Shown piece by piece: positions 27,122 to 37,455 of a stretch of 64,000 nt of DNA; positions within the stretch are counted from its first letter, which is position 1, and each line of letters begins with the position of its first letter. The stretch comes from Paracoccaceae bacterium (GTDB lineage: Bacteria > Pseudomonadota > Alphaproteobacteria > Rhodobacterales > Rhodobacteraceae): NCBI GenBank assembly GCA_004153385.1, contig SDAL01000001.1, forward strand, positions 186,001 to 250,000, in the 5' to 3' direction. The translations under genes and the position numbers were made by a program. Under the pieces are notes generated by a model. It was not told where the DNA came from. It made no database searches and saw nothing but the letters and a program-made list of their open reading frames with translations.

Positions 27122-27895
27122 ATGATTGATGAACTGAAACACAATGCCAGCAAAACGACGTGGCTCTGGGGGGCCGCACTCGGCATCACGGTGTTTTTGT
27201 TTGTGTTGCATCTGGGGTTTTGGGTTGCGGTGTTCTACGGGCTGATCGCCGCTGCGCTGTTTGGCGGGTTTTTGCGTTGGGCGTTCATCGACGGTACGCT
27301 TGATATGCACATAGCAGAGTTGGAAGTGGGCGGATTGGCGCGTGCCGTGCCGCCGAGCCACTCTGCGCAGCATGACGATGTTGTGGCCTATCAACACAGC
27401 CATCCCAGCGCTCAGGAGTTTTCACAGACGCTGGACACCGCGCTACAGGATGCCGGAGATAAAGCCCAAGTGCATATGGATAAAGTCAATCTTCGCGCGA
27501 TGGAGGCGGAGACGCGTGTGCACAGCCGCATCGACAAATTTCCGGGCAGAACCGGGGACCAGACCGGGCACGATGAACGTCCCGAGGCAGACGCCGATGA
27601 CACACAAGGCCTGCGCAAGCCGTCTGGACTTGATGCGCCGCGCGGGGGCAAGGCCGATGATCTTCAGCAGATCGAAGGCATCGGTCCCAAGCTGGAAGAA
27701 CGGCTGAATTCATGGGGTGTCTGGCATTTCGATCAGATCGCGGCCTGGGGGCCACAAGAGATCGCGTTTGCCGATGCCAGCGTACCCAGTTTCAAGGGGC
27801 GTTGTACCCGCGATGACTGGGTGTCGCAGGCCAGAACGATTATGATGGAGGGGGCCGATCGCCCCGTCCATCTTGAAGAGACGAAGGATACCTGA
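27122..27895 (+). CDS. Membrane protein with C-terminal helix-hairpin-helix-like domain, in the nuo operon
   Basis: A 257-residue protein of unknown function. Two adjacent hydrophobic segments lie at about 12-55 (WGAALGITVFLFVLHLGF; VFYGLIAAALFGGFL). A polar linker of about 130 residues rich in Asp, Gln, His and Arg follows. The C-terminal domain (about 180-240) begins DDLQQIEGIGPKLEERLN and continues HFDQIAAWGPQEI, a motif I know from the tail of extended NuoE proteins and other fusion proteins in this family. It sits between nuoE and nuoF, so a membrane-tethered complex I accessory or assembly role is plausible but unproven. Start 27122 has GAAAGG upstream; 27089 is an alternative. Confidence 0.78.
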   Translation: MIDELKHNASKTTWLWGAALGITVFLFVLHLGFWVAVFYGLIAAALFGGFLRWAFIDGTLDMHIAELEVGGLARAVPPSHSAQHDDVVAYQHSHPSAQEFSQTLDTALQDAGDKAQVHMDKVNLRAMEAETRVHSRIDKFPGRTGDQTGHDERPEADADDTQGLRKPSGLDAPRGGKADDLQQIEGIGPKLEERLNSWGVWHFDQIAAWGPQEIAFADASVPSFKGRCTRDDWVSQARTIMMEGADRPVHLEETKDT

Positions 27896-27956
27896 CGTAG
27901 TATCCGATCCGCCCCGTCGCCTGCGCCCTTCGGGCTTTTGCAGACACGGTGAAGAG

Positions 27957-28142
27957 ATGTTGGATCGGATCGCCATAGTCGGGTATGGACTGAAAGGGCC
28001 GGAACGCGCCTTTTGGAGGCGTTCAGGCAAGCGTGCGGCGGATGCCGCTTATCTATTCGCGCTGGTCGATATCTGGCGCATCTGGCGTCGATATATCGGC
28101 GGACGAGGCCGGAATATCAGGCCAGAGAAACGAGGGAAGTGA
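27957..28142 (+). CDS. Doubtful small ORF between nuoE and nuoF
   Basis: A 61-codon frame starting at ATG 27957 and ending one base before the nuoF start, basic and Trp/Arg rich ([20 protein letters not shown]). Rhodobacteraceae nuo operons often carry a small membrane protein gene (DUF5337) near here, and the segment is faintly similar, but the match is not convincing. The possible ribosome-binding site is too close to the ATG. It may be chance or a remnant. Confidence 0.22.
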   Translation: MLDRIAIVGYGLKGPERAFWRRSGKRAADAAYLFALVDIWRIWRRYIGGRGRNIRPEKRGK

Positions 28143-28143
28143 C

Positions 28144-29439
28144 ATGCTGAAAGATCAGGATCGGATCTTTACCAACCTTTACGGGATGTATGACCAGTCA
28201 CTCGCTGGCGCGAAAAAACGCGGCCAGTGGGATGGCACCGGCGCCATTCTTGCCAATGGTCGGGACTGGATCATCGAACAGGTCAAGGCTTCCGGTTTGC
28301 GGGGCCGTGGGGGCGCAGGCTTTCCGACCGGCCTGAAATGGTCATTTATGCCCAAGGAGTCTGATGGTCGGCCAGCGTTTTTGACAATCAACGCCGATGA
28401 GTCCGAGCCGGGCACCTGTAAAGACCGCGAAATCATGCGTCACGATCCGCATTGCTTGGTCGAGGGCGCGCTGATTGCAGGCTTTGCGATGGGGGCCGAG
28501 GCCGCCTACATCTATATTCGTGGCGAATACGTGCGCGAAAAAGAGGCCCTGCAACGTGCGATTGACGAGGCCTATGAAGATGGGCTGATCGGCAAGAACG
28601 CCTGCGGTTCGGGGTATGATTACGACGTGTACCTGCACCATGGGGCAGGTGCCTATATCTGTGGTGAAGAAACCGCGCTTTTGGAAAGCCTCGAGGGTAA
28701 GAAGGGAATGCCGCGGATGAAACCGCCGTTTCCCGCAGGTGCCGGCCTTTATGGTTGCCCCACGACCGTGAACAATGTGGAATCGATCTCGGTCGTGCCA
28801 ACGATACTGCGCCGCGGGCCGGAATGGTTTGCGTCCTTCGGTCGTCCCAATAACGCTGGGACCAAGCTCTTTGCGATGTCGGGTCATGTGAATACGCCTT
28901 GCGTGGTCGAGGAAGCGATGTCGATCCCGATGCGCGAGTTGATCGAAAAACATGGCGGCGGCATTCGCGGTGGCTGGAAAAACCTCAAAGCTGTGATACC
29001 CGGTGGTGCGTCCTGTCCGGTATTGCCCGCGTCGATGTGTAACGATGCGATCATGGATTTCGACTGGATGCGCGAAAACCGCTCCAGCTTCGGCACGGCT
29101 TGCATGATCGTGATGGATCAGAACACCGATGTGTTGAAAGCCATCTGGCGACTGACAAAATTCTTCAGCCATGAAAGTTGCGGCCAGTGCACACCGTGCC
29201 GCGAAGGTACGGGCTGGATGGCGCGCGTGATGCACCGGCTTGTAACCGGCGAGGCAGAGATCGAGGAAATCGACATGCTGTTGTCAGTGACAAAACAGGT
29301 CGAGGGGCACACGATCTGTGCGCTTGGCGACGCCTCCGCTTGGCCGATCCAAGGATTGGTGCGCCACTTCCGTGAGGAAATCGAAGACCGGATCAAAGCG
29401 AAAAAAACCGGGCGCATGGGCGCCATGGCCGCGGAGTGA
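28144..29439 (+). CDS. nuoF: NADH-quinone oxidoreductase subunit F
   Basis: The complex I 51-kDa subunit, which binds NADH and FMN and carries [4Fe-4S] cluster N3. The protein has 431 residues. Motifs: [16 protein letters not shown] (about 50-66, nucleotide binding), [34 protein letters not shown], and the cluster ligands [15 protein letters not shown] plus the Cys in [11 protein letters not shown] 28144 with GAGGGAAG upstream is preferred over the open frame extending to 28033, which does not resemble the family. Confidence 0.98.
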   Translation: MLKDQDRIFTNLYGMYDQSLAGAKKRGQWDGTGAILANGRDWIIEQVKASGLRGRGGAGFPTGLKWSFMPKESDGRPAFLTINADESEPGTCKDREIMRHDPHCLVEGALIAGFAMGAEAAYIYIRGEYVREKEALQRAIDEAYEDGLIGKNACGSGYDYDVYLHHGAGAYICGEETALLESLEGKKGMPRMKPPFPAGAGLYGCPTTVNNVESISVVPTILRRGPEWFASFGRPNNAGTKLFAMSGHVNTPCVVEEAMSIPMRELIEKHGGGIRGGWKNLKAVIPGGASCPVLPASMCNDAIMDFDWMRENRSSFGTACMIVMDQNTDVLKAIWRLTKFFSHESCGQCTPCREGTGWMARVMHRLVTGEAEIEEIDMLLSVTKQVEGHTICALGDASAWPIQGLVRHFREEIEDRIKAKKTGRMGAMAAE

Positions 29440-29441
29440 GC

Positions 29442-29795
29442 ATGACGCAATTCGCCACATATCGCGGTTGGAATGTGCGACGCTTGGGGGGCATTTTTGC
29501 AGTGCTGGCACTTGGTGCCTGTGCCCCCGCATCGCCCACAGGTACCGGCACCGGGCAGGCTGTTCAGGCGCGCGTTGCCGCACCCGCGCAGCTGCGCGCG
29601 GTGCCTGAAGGCTACCAGATCGCGCAATCGCCCGCAGGTGTGATTGTGACACGATCCCAGCCGCCCTTTGGTGATGCCGAAGGGGCGGAGGCCAAGCGCG
29701 CGGTTCAGGCGTGGTGCGGCACAGGCGGCGTCGCCTCCGGTCCAGACGACTACTTCCAGAACGGTTCCTGGATTTTCCCCGGGGGCTGCAAATGA
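29442..29795 (+). CDS. Small predicted lipoprotein between nuoF and nuoG
   Basis: A 117-residue precursor with N-terminal basic residues, a hydrophobic stretch and a lipobox LGAC with the lipidated Cys at 27 (IFAVLALGACAPAS). The mature part is Ala/Pro/Gly rich at first, then holds Cys residues at WCGTGG and PGGCK that could form a disulfide in the periplasm. Unknown function. The ATG follows the nuoF stop by 2 bases, so it is part of the operon. A role with complex I is not obvious, since complex I exposes little on the periplasmic side. Confidence 0.72.
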   Translation: MTQFATYRGWNVRRLGGIFAVLALGACAPASPTGTGTGQAVQARVAAPAQLRAVPEGYQIAQSPAGVIVTRSQPPFGDAEGAEAKRAVQAWCGTGGVASGPDDYFQNGSWIFPGGCK

Positions 29796-29858
29796 TGGCA
29801 CCCCGCCCCGAATTCACCGCGCGAGTTTCCGCGCCCGAGCACACTGACGGATTGTGAC

Positions 29859-31856
29859 ATGGCAGACCTCAGAACGATCATCATCGACGGCGAAGAGCAC
29901 CAGGTAGATCCCAATCTCACCTTGATTCAGGCATGTGAAGAGGCCGGAATTGAAGTGCCGCGCTTTTGCTATCACGAGCGTTTGTCCATCGCGGGCAACT
30001 GCCGGATGTGTCTGGTGGAGGTCGTAGGCGGCCCGCCAAAGCCGACCGCCTCCTGCGCGATGCAGGTCAAGGACATGCGCCCCGGTAAGGACGGGACGCC
30101 GCCCACGGTGCTGACCAAATCGCCCATGGTGAAAAAGGCCCGCGAAGGGGTGATGGAGTTTTTGCTGATCAACCACCCGCTGGATTGCCCGATTTGCGAT
30201 CAGGGTGGCGAATGTGATCTGCAAGATCAGGCCGTGGCCTACGGCGTTGATTTCTCGCGCTACCGCGAGCCCAAACGCTCGGCCACCGAACTCAATCTTG
30301 GTCCGCTTGTCGAAACCCATATGACGCGCTGCATTTCGTGCACGCGCTGCGTGCGCTTTACCTCGGAGGTGGCGGGCATCAGCCAGATGGGCCAGACCGG
30401 GCGCGGTGAGGATGCCGAAATCACGACCTACCTGAACCAGACGCTGGAAAGCAATCTGCAGGGCAATATCGTGGATTTGTGTCCGGTGGGCGCGCTGGTT
30501 TCCAAACCCTATGCGTTTACCGCCCGTCCGTGGGAGTTGACCAAAACCGAAACCATTGATGTGATGGATGCGCTTGGGTCGAACATCCGCGTGGACACCA
30601 AAGGCCGCGAAGTGATGCGGATCTTGCCGCGTAACCATGATGGCGTGAACGAGGAATGGCTGTCGGATAAATCGCGCTATGTCTGGGACGGTCTTCGCCG
30701 CCAGCGTTTGGATAAGCCCTATATCCGCGAGAACGGTCGCCTGCGTCCGGCAAGTTGGCCAGAGGCGCTTGGGGCTGCGGCTGCAGCGATGCAGGGTAAG
30801 AAAGTCGCAGGTCTGATCGGTGATCTTGCTTCGACCGAAGCCGCATTCAGCCTGAAAACGCTGATCGAAGGGCAGGGGGGGCATGTCGAATGTCGCACGG
30901 ACCGCGCGCGTTTGCCGGCTGGAAACCGCTCGGCCTACGTCGGAAATGCCGCGATCGAGGATATTGATACGGCGTCGGAAATCATTCTGGTCGGCAGCAA
31001 CCCGCGGGTTGAGGCAGCGGTGCTCAATGCGCGTATCCGCAAGGCATGGCTGCGCGGCGCAAAGATCAAAGTAATCGGCGACGCAACTGATCTGACCTAT
31101 GATTACGAGCATCTGGGCGATGATCGTGCAGCGCTTGCTGATGTGTCGGTCGGCGATGGCGCGCTGGCGATTGTGGGGCAGGGCGCTGTCAACGAAGCCG
31201 ATGGCGAAGCGGTTCTGGCCGCCGTGATGGCGACGGGGGCAAAGCTTTTGGTGCTGCACACGGCTGCAAGCCGCGTGGGGGCCATGGATGTGGGGGCCGT
31301 GACCGACGGTGGATTGCTGGGTGCAATCGACGGGGCGCAGGTCATCTACAATCTGGGCGCAGACGAGGTTGATATCACCCCTGCCGCTGAAGGCGGTCCG
31401 TTCGTGATTTATCAGGGCAGCCATGGTGATCGCGGGGCCAACCGCGCTGATGTGATCCTGCCAGCGGCGGCCTATACCGAGGAACAGGGATTGTTCGTGA
31501 ACACCGAAGGCCGTCCGCAGCTTGCGTTCCGTGCGGGCTTCCCGCCGGGCGAGGCGAAGGAAAACTGGGCAATCTTGCGTGCCCTGTCGGCAGAGATGAA
31601 TGCCGTTCTGCCGTGGGATACGCTCGCCGGGCTACGCCGCGCGATGGTGGCTGCGGTGCCTCATCTGGCGCGTGTGGACGAAGTCATCGAAAATGAATGG
31701 CAGCCGCTCGAGACGCGCGAACTTGGCAAGGCGAGCTTCCGTCCGGCCATTCGCGATCACTATCTGACCAATCCGGTTGCGCGGGCCTCTGTGTTGATGG
31801 CACAACTGTCTGCCGCTGAAAAAGAGCGTCGCACTGCGCCGATCGCTGCGGAATAA
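29859..31856 (+). CDS. nuoG: NADH-quinone oxidoreductase subunit G
   Basis: Complex I 75-kDa subunit carrying clusters N1b, N4 and N5. The protein has 665 residues, the usual alphaproteobacterial length. N-terminal [2Fe-2S] ligands: [20 protein letters not shown] and a later SCAM; N5 His-Cys3: [20 protein letters not shown]4: [10 protein letters not shown] plus DLCPVGAL. The molybdopterin-oxidoreductase-like domain fills about 220-620. No extra N7 cluster motif is apparent. Confidence 0.98.
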   Translation: MADLRTIIIDGEEHQVDPNLTLIQACEEAGIEVPRFCYHERLSIAGNCRMCLVEVVGGPPKPTASCAMQVKDMRPGKDGTPPTVLTKSPMVKKAREGVMEFLLINHPLDCPICDQGGECDLQDQAVAYGVDFSRYREPKRSATELNLGPLVETHMTRCISCTRCVRFTSEVAGISQMGQTGRGEDAEITTYLNQTLESNLQGNIVDLCPVGALVSKPYAFTARPWELTKTETIDVMDALGSNIRVDTKGREVMRILPRNHDGVNEEWLSDKSRYVWDGLRRQRLDKPYIRENGRLRPASWPEALGAAAAAMQGKKVAGLIGDLASTEAAFSLKTLIEGQGGHVECRTDRARLPAGNRSAYVGNAAIEDIDTASEIILVGSNPRVEAAVLNARIRKAWLRGAKIKVIGDATDLTYDYEHLGDDRAALADVSVGDGALAIVGQGAVNEADGEAVLAAVMATGAKLLVLHTAASRVGAMDVGAVTDGGLLGAIDGAQVIYNLGADEVDITPAAEGGPFVIYQGSHGDRGANRADVILPAAAYTEEQGLFVNTEGRPQLAFRAGFPPGEAKENWAILRALSAEMNAVLPWDTLAGLRRAMVAAVPHLARVDEVIENEWQPLETRELGKASFRPAIRDHYLTNPVARASVLMAQLSAAEKERRTAPIAAE

Positions 31857-31872
31857 GAAGGGAAATCGTCTC

Positions 31873-32307
31873 GTGAATTTGCGCTCCAGCCTACGCCAGA
31901 TCGCGCGCCTCAGCTTCGGCCTGTTTGCCGGAGTGTTGGCGTGTGGCATAGGTGCAGCAGGCGCGCAGACCACGAACGATGACCCACCGCAAGCGCAACC
32001 GCAGTATTTGCCTGTCGAGACGCGGTTGTTGCAAGATGATCTGGTAGAGCTTCGTGTGGGCATCACCGGTGTAGAAAATGCTAAAGAACGTGTGGATGAT
32101 CTGGCCATCTGTGCTGCGGCGCAATATGCGCTGATCCGGGGATATGGATTTGCACGCCACATCCGCACGAAGATTGACAAAGTGGGTGGTATCTGGCGGG
32201 CGGATGCAGTTTACATCATCTCGCCCGCGTTGCCGCGCGGATTGCAAACGATTAACGCCCAAGAGGCAGTTGCGGATTGCAAAGCCCGCGACATACCGAC
32301 GATTTGA
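31873..32307 (+). CDS. DUF5333-type exported protein between nuoG and nuoH
   Basis: A 144-residue protein with a signal peptide (LSFGLFAGVLACGIGAAGA, cut near AQT) and a mature domain of about 110 residues with two Cys (AICAAAQYALIRGYGFARH; AVADCKARD). It matches my memory of DUF5333 proteins encoded in Rhodobacteraceae nuo operons; function unknown. GTG start with AAGGGAAA upstream. Export to the periplasm is inferred from the signal peptide. Confidence 0.75.
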   Translation: MNLRSSLRQIARLSFGLFAGVLACGIGAAGAQTTNDDPPQAQPQYLPVETRLLQDDLVELRVGITGVENAKERVDDLAICAAAQYALIRGYGFARHIRTKIDKVGGIWRADAVYIISPALPRGLQTINAQEAVADCKARDIPTI

Positions 32308-32331
32308 AGAGAAGGCGGTCTGGGGAACAAC

Positions 32332-33369
32332 ATGGCTGAGTTTATCGCAACACCGTTTGGGACGTTCGTGATCATCCTCTTGCAGGCGATCGCGATGATC
32401 GCCTTCGTGATGATGTCGTTGATCTTTCTGGTCTATGGCGACCGCAAGATCTGGGCTGCGGTGCAAATGCGCCGTGGTCCCAACGTGGTCGGCCCTTGGG
32501 GGTTGCTGCAAACCTTCGCCGATGCAGGGAAATACGTTCTTAAAGAGATCGTGGTTCCCGCTGGCGCGGATAAATTTGTATTCTTCCTTGCACCCGTGAT
32601 GTCGATGGTGCTGGCGATCCTTGCATGGGCCGCAGTGCCCATGGCCGAAGGCTGGGTGCTGGCCGATATCAACGTGGGTATCTTGTTCATTTTCGCGGTC
32701 TCCTCGCTTGAGGTGTATGGCGTGATTATGGGCGGTTGGGCCTCGAACTCTAAATATCCGTTTTTGGGGTCGCTGCGCTCTGCCGCGCAGATGATCTCCT
32801 ACGAAGTCAGCCTTGGCCTGATCATCATCGGTGTGATCATCTCCACCGGCTCGATGAACATGTCGGATATCGTGCGGGCACAGGATGGCTCTTTCGGGCT
32901 GCTGAACTGGTACTGGTTGCCGCATTTCCCGATGTTGGTGCTGTTCTTTATCTCTGCGCTGGCAGAAACGAACCGCCCCCCGTTCGATTTGCCGGAGGCG
33001 GAATCCGAGCTGGTGGCAGGGTTCATGGTGGAATACAGCTCGACCCCCTATCTGTTGTTCATGGCTGGCGAATATATCGCGATCTGGCTGATGTGCGCGC
33101 TGATCTCGCTTTTGTTCTTTGGCGGTTGGCTCTCGCCCATTCCCGGCTTGCCTGACGGTGTGCTGTGGATGTTCCTCAAGATGGTGTTTTGGTTCTTCAT
33201 GTTCGGCATGGTGAAGGCTATCACGCCGCGATACCGCTATGACCAGCTGATGCGGATTGGCTGGAAAATGTTCCTGCCGATGTCGCTTGGTTGGGTTGTG
33301 ATTGTGGCGTTTCTTGCGAAATTCGAAGTGTTCGGCGCGTTCTGGGCCCGCTTCGCGATTGGAGGCTGA
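32332..33369 (+). CDS. nuoH: NADH-quinone oxidoreductase subunit H
   Basis: Complex I membrane subunit that links the quinone site to the proton channels. The protein has 345 residues with about eight TM helices. Landmarks: [24 protein letters not shown] near residue 40, [20 protein letters not shown], and [21 protein letters not shown], the Glu-rich quinone-proximal loop. It follows the DUF5333 gene by 24 bases. Confidence 0.98.
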   Translation: MAEFIATPFGTFVIILLQAIAMIAFVMMSLIFLVYGDRKIWAAVQMRRGPNVVGPWGLLQTFADAGKYVLKEIVVPAGADKFVFFLAPVMSMVLAILAWAAVPMAEGWVLADINVGILFIFAVSSLEVYGVIMGGWASNSKYPFLGSLRSAAQMISYEVSLGLIIIGVIISTGSMNMSDIVRAQDGSFGLLNWYWLPHFPMLVLFFISALAETNRPPFDLPEAESELVAGFMVEYSSTPYLLFMAGEYIAIWLMCALISLLFFGGWLSPIPGLPDGVLWMFLKMVFWFFMFGMVKAITPRYRYDQLMRIGWKMFLPMSLGWVVIVAFLAKFEVFGAFWARFAIGG

Positions 33370-33371
33370 TT

Positions 33372-33863
33372 ATGGCATTCGACTATGCACGCGCGGCGAA
33401 GTACTTCCTGCTTGTGGACTTCATCAAGGGGTTCGGCATCGGCATGCGGTATTTTTTCCGCCCCAAGCCCACGCTGAACTATCCGCATGAAAAAGGCCCG
33501 CTAAGCCCCCGTTTTCGCGGAGAACATGCGCTACGCCGCTATGCAAATGGCGAAGAGCGCTGCATTGCATGTAAACTGTGCGAGGCGATCTGTCCGGCCC
33601 AAGCCATCACCATTGATGCAGAGCCCCGCGCAGACGGATCGCGCCGGACAACACGCTATGACATCGACATGACCAAATGCATCTATTGCGGGTTCTGTCA
33701 GGAGGCCTGCCCGGTGGATGCGATCGTCGAGGGGCCGAATTTCGAATTTTCGACAGAGACCCGCGAAGAGCTGTTCTACAACAAGGAAAAGCTTTTGGAT
33801 AACGGTGCCCGTTGGGAAGCAGAAATCGCGCGTAACCTTGAAATTGACGCCCCTTATCGTTGA
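33372..33863 (+). CDS. nuoI: NADH-quinone oxidoreductase subunit I
   Basis: Complex I ferredoxin-like subunit carrying N6a and N6b. The protein has 163 residues. Two [4Fe-4S] motifs: [17 protein letters not shown] and [17 protein letters not shown]. An N-terminal amphipathic helix ([21 protein letters not shown]) docks to the membrane. ATG 33372 is 2 bases past the nuoH stop. Confidence 0.98.
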   Translation: MAFDYARAAKYFLLVDFIKGFGIGMRYFFRPKPTLNYPHEKGPLSPRFRGEHALRRYANGEERCIACKLCEAICPAQAITIDAEPRADGSRRTTRYDIDMTKCIYCGFCQEACPVDAIVEGPNFEFSTETREELFYNKEKLLDNGARWEAEIARNLEIDAPYR

Positions 33864-33869
33864 GAGATC

Positions 33870-34292
33870 ATGACCCAGGATTTTAGCAAACTCTTCCAGA
33901 CAATGATGGAGCAGGGGACCGACATGGCCCGCCGGATGAACCCGGCATTGGAGAGCTTTAATCCTGCGGCGCTGGACAAAGTCTTTCCGACGATGACACG
34001 CGACATGATGGAAATGTGGTTCGGCAAAACGTTCAACCGCGACGGGCTGGATGCGAAAACGCGTCTGCTTTTGACGATTGCTGCATTGACGGCGATGGGC
34101 GCGCAGGGCGATAGCCAGCTTCGGATGAGCATCCGTCACGCGCTGGAGGCGGGCGCCACACAGCGGGAGGTCGCCGAGACGATCTTCCAAATGAGCATGT
34201 TTGGCGGGATACCCGCCATGAGCCGCGCGCTGGAGATCGCCCAAAGCGTCTTTGGCGAGATGGACAAAGATTCTGCGGGAGATGACGCATGA
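33870..34292 (+). CDS. Carboxymuconolactone decarboxylase (AhpD-like) family protein between nuoI and nuoJ
   Basis: A 140-residue all-helical protein of the CMD/AhpD superfamily ([54 protein letters not shown]). The CxxC pair of peroxidase-type AhpD is absent; there is no Cys in the protein. A Met-rich N-terminal stretch ([25 protein letters not shown]) is unusual. Without the redox motif it is probably not an alkylhydroperoxidase. Its TGA overlaps the nuoJ ATG. Function unknown; operon position is the only link to complex I. Confidence 0.82.
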   Translation: MTQDFSKLFQTMMEQGTDMARRMNPALESFNPAALDKVFPTMTRDMMEMWFGKTFNRDGLDAKTRLLLTIAALTAMGAQGDSQLRMSIRHALEAGATQREVAETIFQMSMFGGIPAMSRALEIAQSVFGEMDKDSAGDDA

Positions 34293-34891
34293 TGGTATTT
34301 TCCTTTTATCTCTTCGCCACGCTCGTTGTGGTGTCTGGGATCATGGTGGTTTTGGCCCGTAATCCGGTGCATTCGGTGCTGTGGCTGATTTTAACGTTTT
34401 CCTCGGCAGCCGGTCTGTTCATTTTGCTGGGCGCAGAGTTTGTGGCAATGATCCTGGTCGTCGTCTATGTCGGTGCGATTGCAGTGCTGTTCCTGTTTGT
34501 GGTGATGATGCTGGATGTGGATTTCACCGCGCTGAAGGGGGAGATGGCGAAATACATGCCGCTCGCCGGTTTGATCGCCTTGGTTATTCTGGTCCAGCTG
34601 GGCCTTGCGATCGGTAACTGGCAGATCGCGCCGCAAGCGGGGGATCTGCGCGCGGCCGTGACGCCGGAGGGGATCGACAATACCCGTGCCTTGGGGCTGA
34701 TCCTTTATGATCAGTATCTCTACCTCTTCGAGGCCTCCTCGCTTGTGTTGCTGGTGGCAATGATCGGGGCGATCATGCTGACCATGCGCCACCGCACGGA
34801 TGTAAAGCGCCAAGACGCAATGGCGCAGATGCAACGCGATCCCGACGTTCAGCTGAAACTGGTTGATGTGAAGCCCGGCCAGGGGCTGTGA
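34289..34891 (+). CDS. nuoJ: NADH-quinone oxidoreductase subunit J
   Basis: Complex I membrane subunit (ND6 homologue), 200 residues, five predicted TM helices. Landmarks: [13 protein letters not shown] and [27 protein letters not shown], which holds the pi-bulge helix. The C-terminal tail is polar. ATG 34289 overlaps the previous gene by 4 bases. Confidence 0.97.
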   Translation: MMVFSFYLFATLVVVSGIMVVLARNPVHSVLWLILTFSSAAGLFILLGAEFVAMILVVVYVGAIAVLFLFVVMMLDVDFTALKGEMAKYMPLAGLIALVILVQLGLAIGNWQIAPQAGDLRAAVTPEGIDNTRALGLILYDQYLYLFEASSLVLLVAMIGAIMLTMRHRTDVKRQDAMAQMQRDPDVQLKLVDVKPGQGL

Positions 34892-34899
34892 GAGATGAG

Positions 34900-34923
34900 G
34901 GCGGCGCGAGACAATGCGCCGCC
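34900..34923. other. Hairpin in the nuoJ-nuoK gap
   Basis: An 8-bp stem GGCGGCGC / GCGCCGCC with an 8-base loop begins 8 bases past the nuoJ stop, in the longest untranslated gap (131 bases) between core genes from nuoG onward. No T-run follows, so it more likely affects mRNA processing or stability than stops transcription. Confidence 0.5.
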
Positions 34924-35022
34924 TGTGCCAGCCCGCGAGACGGCTCGGTGTAAATGAATAAGGCGTGTTTTCGGCATGCACATGACGGATGGAGTACGGG
35001 GCGATGACCCGGAGGGACAACG

Positions 35023-35328
35023 ATGATCGGACTTGAGCATTACCTAGGGGTGGCGGCCGTGCTGTTCGTCACCGGGATTTTCGGAATTTTCGTAAACCGG
35101 AAGAACGTCATCATCATCCTGATGTCGATCGAACTGATCTTGCTTTCGGTGAATATCAATTTGGTGGCATTTTCGGCCTTCAGCGGTGATCTGGTGGGGC
35201 AGGTGTTCGCACTTTTCGTGCTCACGGTGGCCGCGGCAGAAGCGTCGATCGGTCTTGCGATCCTTGTTGTGTTCTTCCGTAACCGTGGCTCCATCGATGT
35301 GGCCGACGTCAATATGTTGAAGGGGTAA
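35023..35328 (+). CDS. nuoK: NADH-quinone oxidoreductase subunit K
   Basis: Complex I membrane subunit (ND4L homologue), 101 residues with three TM helices. Conserved acidic residues lie in helices: Glu in [18 protein letters not shown] and Glu in [15 protein letters not shown], part of the proton path. Starts MIGLEHYL, the family N-terminus. Confidence 0.98.
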   Translation: MIGLEHYLGVAAVLFVTGIFGIFVNRKNVIIILMSIELILLSVNINLVAFSAFSGDLVGQVFALFVLTVAAAEASIGLAILVVFFRNRGSIDVADVNMLKG

Positions 35329-35334
35329 GCGCAG

Positions 35335-37455
35335 ATGCCGACGATCATTCTATTCGCCCCGCTTCTGGGGGCGGTCATCGCAGGCTTCGGCTGGCGGCTG
35401 ATCACCGAAAAAGGCGCGCAGCTGGTCACCACCGGCCTGCTGTTTTTGTCCGCAATCCTAAGCTGGATCGTATTCATCACCTTTGATGGGACCACGCAGC
35501 ATATCGAGCTGTTCAGTTTTATTGTTTCGGGCGATCTGGAAACGTCATGGCAGATCCGTCTTGATCGTCTGACCACGATTATGCTGGTCGTGATCAACAC
35601 AGTGTCTGCGCTCGTGCATCTTTATAGCTGGGGCTATATGGCGCATGATGAAAACTTCGAGGGTAACGAGCGCTATAAGGCGCGCTTCTTTTCCTACCTG
35701 TCGCTTTTCACATTCATGATGCTGGCGCTGGTCACAGCCGATAACCTGCTGCAGATGTTCTTTGGCTGGGAAGGCGTGGGGCTTGCCTCCTATCTGCTCA
35801 TCGGGTTCTATTACAAAAAACCGTCCGCAGGAGCGGCTGCCATCAAGGCGTTCGTGGTTAACCGTGTGGGTGACTTCGGCTTCCTTCTTGGGATATTTGC
35901 GCTGTTTTTCCTGTCCGGCTCGATTGATCTGGATACGATCTTCCAACAGGTTCCGCAGTTGGCGCAAATCACTGTTCCGTTCCTCGGGCTTGAGGTCAAC
36001 GCGGTTGAGCTGTGCGCATTGCTGCTGTTTATCGGTGCGATGGGGAAATCGGCACAGTTGCTTTTGCACACATGGCTGCCCGATGCGATGGAAGGGCCGA
36101 CGCCTGTATCGGCTCTGATCCACGCGGCCACCATGGTCACCGCCGGCGTCTTTCTGGTGTGCCGGATGTCGCCGCTTTACGAATTTGCGCCCGATACCAA
36201 GATGTTCATCACGCTCATCGGCGGGACCACGGCGTTTTTTGCGGCCACAGTCGGGCTTGTTCAAAACGACATCAAACGTGTGATCGCCTATTCGACCTGT
36301 TCGCAGCTTGGCTATATGTTCGTGGCCGCTGGCGTGGGCGTCTATTCGGTTGCGATGTTCCATTTGCTGACACACGCGTTTTTCAAAGCGATGCTGTTTT
36401 TGGGCGCGGGGTCGGTGATCCATTCAATGCATCACGAGCAGGACATGCGCAGCTACGGTGGTTTGCGTAAGAAAATCCCGCTGACCTTCTGGGCGATGAT
36501 GATCGGGACGCTGGCCATCACCGGTGTCGGCATTCCGCTGACCCATATCGGCTTTGCGGGCTTCCTGTCCAAGGACGCGATTATCGAAAGCGCATGGGCT
36601 GGCACACACGGCGGATACGCCTTCTGGATGCTGGTTATCGCAGCGCTATTCACCAGCTTCTACTCATGGCGCCTGATGTTCATGACCTTCTTCGGCACGC
36701 CACGTGGCGACATGAAGAAACACGATCACGCCCATGAAAGCCCCCGCGTGATGACCATCCCGTTGGGTGTACTGGCACTGGGTGCGGTGTTTGGCGGTAT
36801 GATCTGGTATAACGTCTTCTTTGGCGACCATCAGAAAATGACCCAGTTCTTCCACATGCAATCCGCGCATGTCGAGGCGCAAACAGCTGTGGCCCAAGAT
36901 GAAGACCATCCCGTTCTGGCCGAGGTGGCAGAAGGTGACGCGGTCGCAGCACCGGGCGAGGCGGCGCCAAGCGCCCACGAAAAGCCCGATCTGGCCCCCA
37001 CGGGCGAGGGCGCGATCTTTATGTCAGCAGATAACGAGGTTATCGAAGAGGCGCATCACGCACCGGTCTGGGTGAAAGTTTCACCTTTCATCGCGATGCT
37101 GATTGGTCTTGGCGTGGCGTGGCTGTTCTACATCGTCAATCCGGCGCTGCCTGCCAAGCTTGCCAAAGGCATGCCAGCACTGCACCGCTTCTTGCTGAAT
37201 AAGTGGTATTTCGATGAACTCTATGACGCGATCTTCCGTCGCCCCGCTCTGGCGCTTGGCCAGTTCTTCTGGAAAAAAGGCGACGAGGGCACGATTGACG
37301 GCGCCCTTAACGGCTTGGCCTATAAGCTGATACCGGCGTTGGCACGTCTCGCTGGTCGGATCCAGTCCGGCTATCTCTTTCACTACGCGTTCGCCATGGT
37401 CGTCGGTATCTTGGTGCTCATGTTCTGGGTCGTTCTGACCGGAGGGTCGCAGTAA
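35335..37455 (+). CDS. nuoL: NADH-quinone oxidoreductase subunit L
   Basis: Antiporter-like proton-pumping subunit (ND5), 706 residues. The quinone-oxidoreductase core has [23 protein letters not shown], then [38 protein letters not shown] and the lateral helix at the C-terminus. Residues about 505-570 form an Ala/Glu/His-rich polar insert ([23 protein letters not shown]-type sequence) before [12 protein letters not shown], seen in related organisms too. Its TAA overlaps the nuoM ATG. Confidence 0.98.
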   Translation: MPTIILFAPLLGAVIAGFGWRLITEKGAQLVTTGLLFLSAILSWIVFITFDGTTQHIELFSFIVSGDLETSWQIRLDRLTTIMLVVINTVSALVHLYSWGYMAHDENFEGNERYKARFFSYLSLFTFMMLALVTADNLLQMFFGWEGVGLASYLLIGFYYKKPSAGAAAIKAFVVNRVGDFGFLLGIFALFFLSGSIDLDTIFQQVPQLAQITVPFLGLEVNAVELCALLLFIGAMGKSAQLLLHTWLPDAMEGPTPVSALIHAATMVTAGVFLVCRMSPLYEFAPDTKMFITLIGGTTAFFAATVGLVQNDIKRVIAYSTCSQLGYMFVAAGVGVYSVAMFHLLTHAFFKAMLFLGAGSVIHSMHHEQDMRSYGGLRKKIPLTFWAMMIGTLAITGVGIPLTHIGFAGFLSKDAIIESAWAGTHGGYAFWMLVIAALFTSFYSWRLMFMTFFGTPRGDMKKHDHAHESPRVMTIPLGVLALGAVFGGMIWYNVFFGDHQKMTQFFHMQSAHVEAQTAVAQDEDHPVLAEVAEGDAVAAPGEAAPSAHEKPDLAPTGEGAIFMSADNEVIEEAHHAPVWVKVSPFIAMLIGLGVAWLFYIVNPALPAKLAKGMPALHRFLLNKWYFDELYDAIFRRPALALGQFFWKKGDEGTIDGALNGLAYKLIPALARLAGRIQSGYLFHYAFAMVVGILVLMFWVVLTGGSQ

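Noticed and set aside
26130-27895. NuoE and the next gene as one gene broken by a frameshift
   Set aside because: The second protein has its own TM-containing N-terminus and ribosome-binding site, and no fused homologue known to me has TM helices between the domains.
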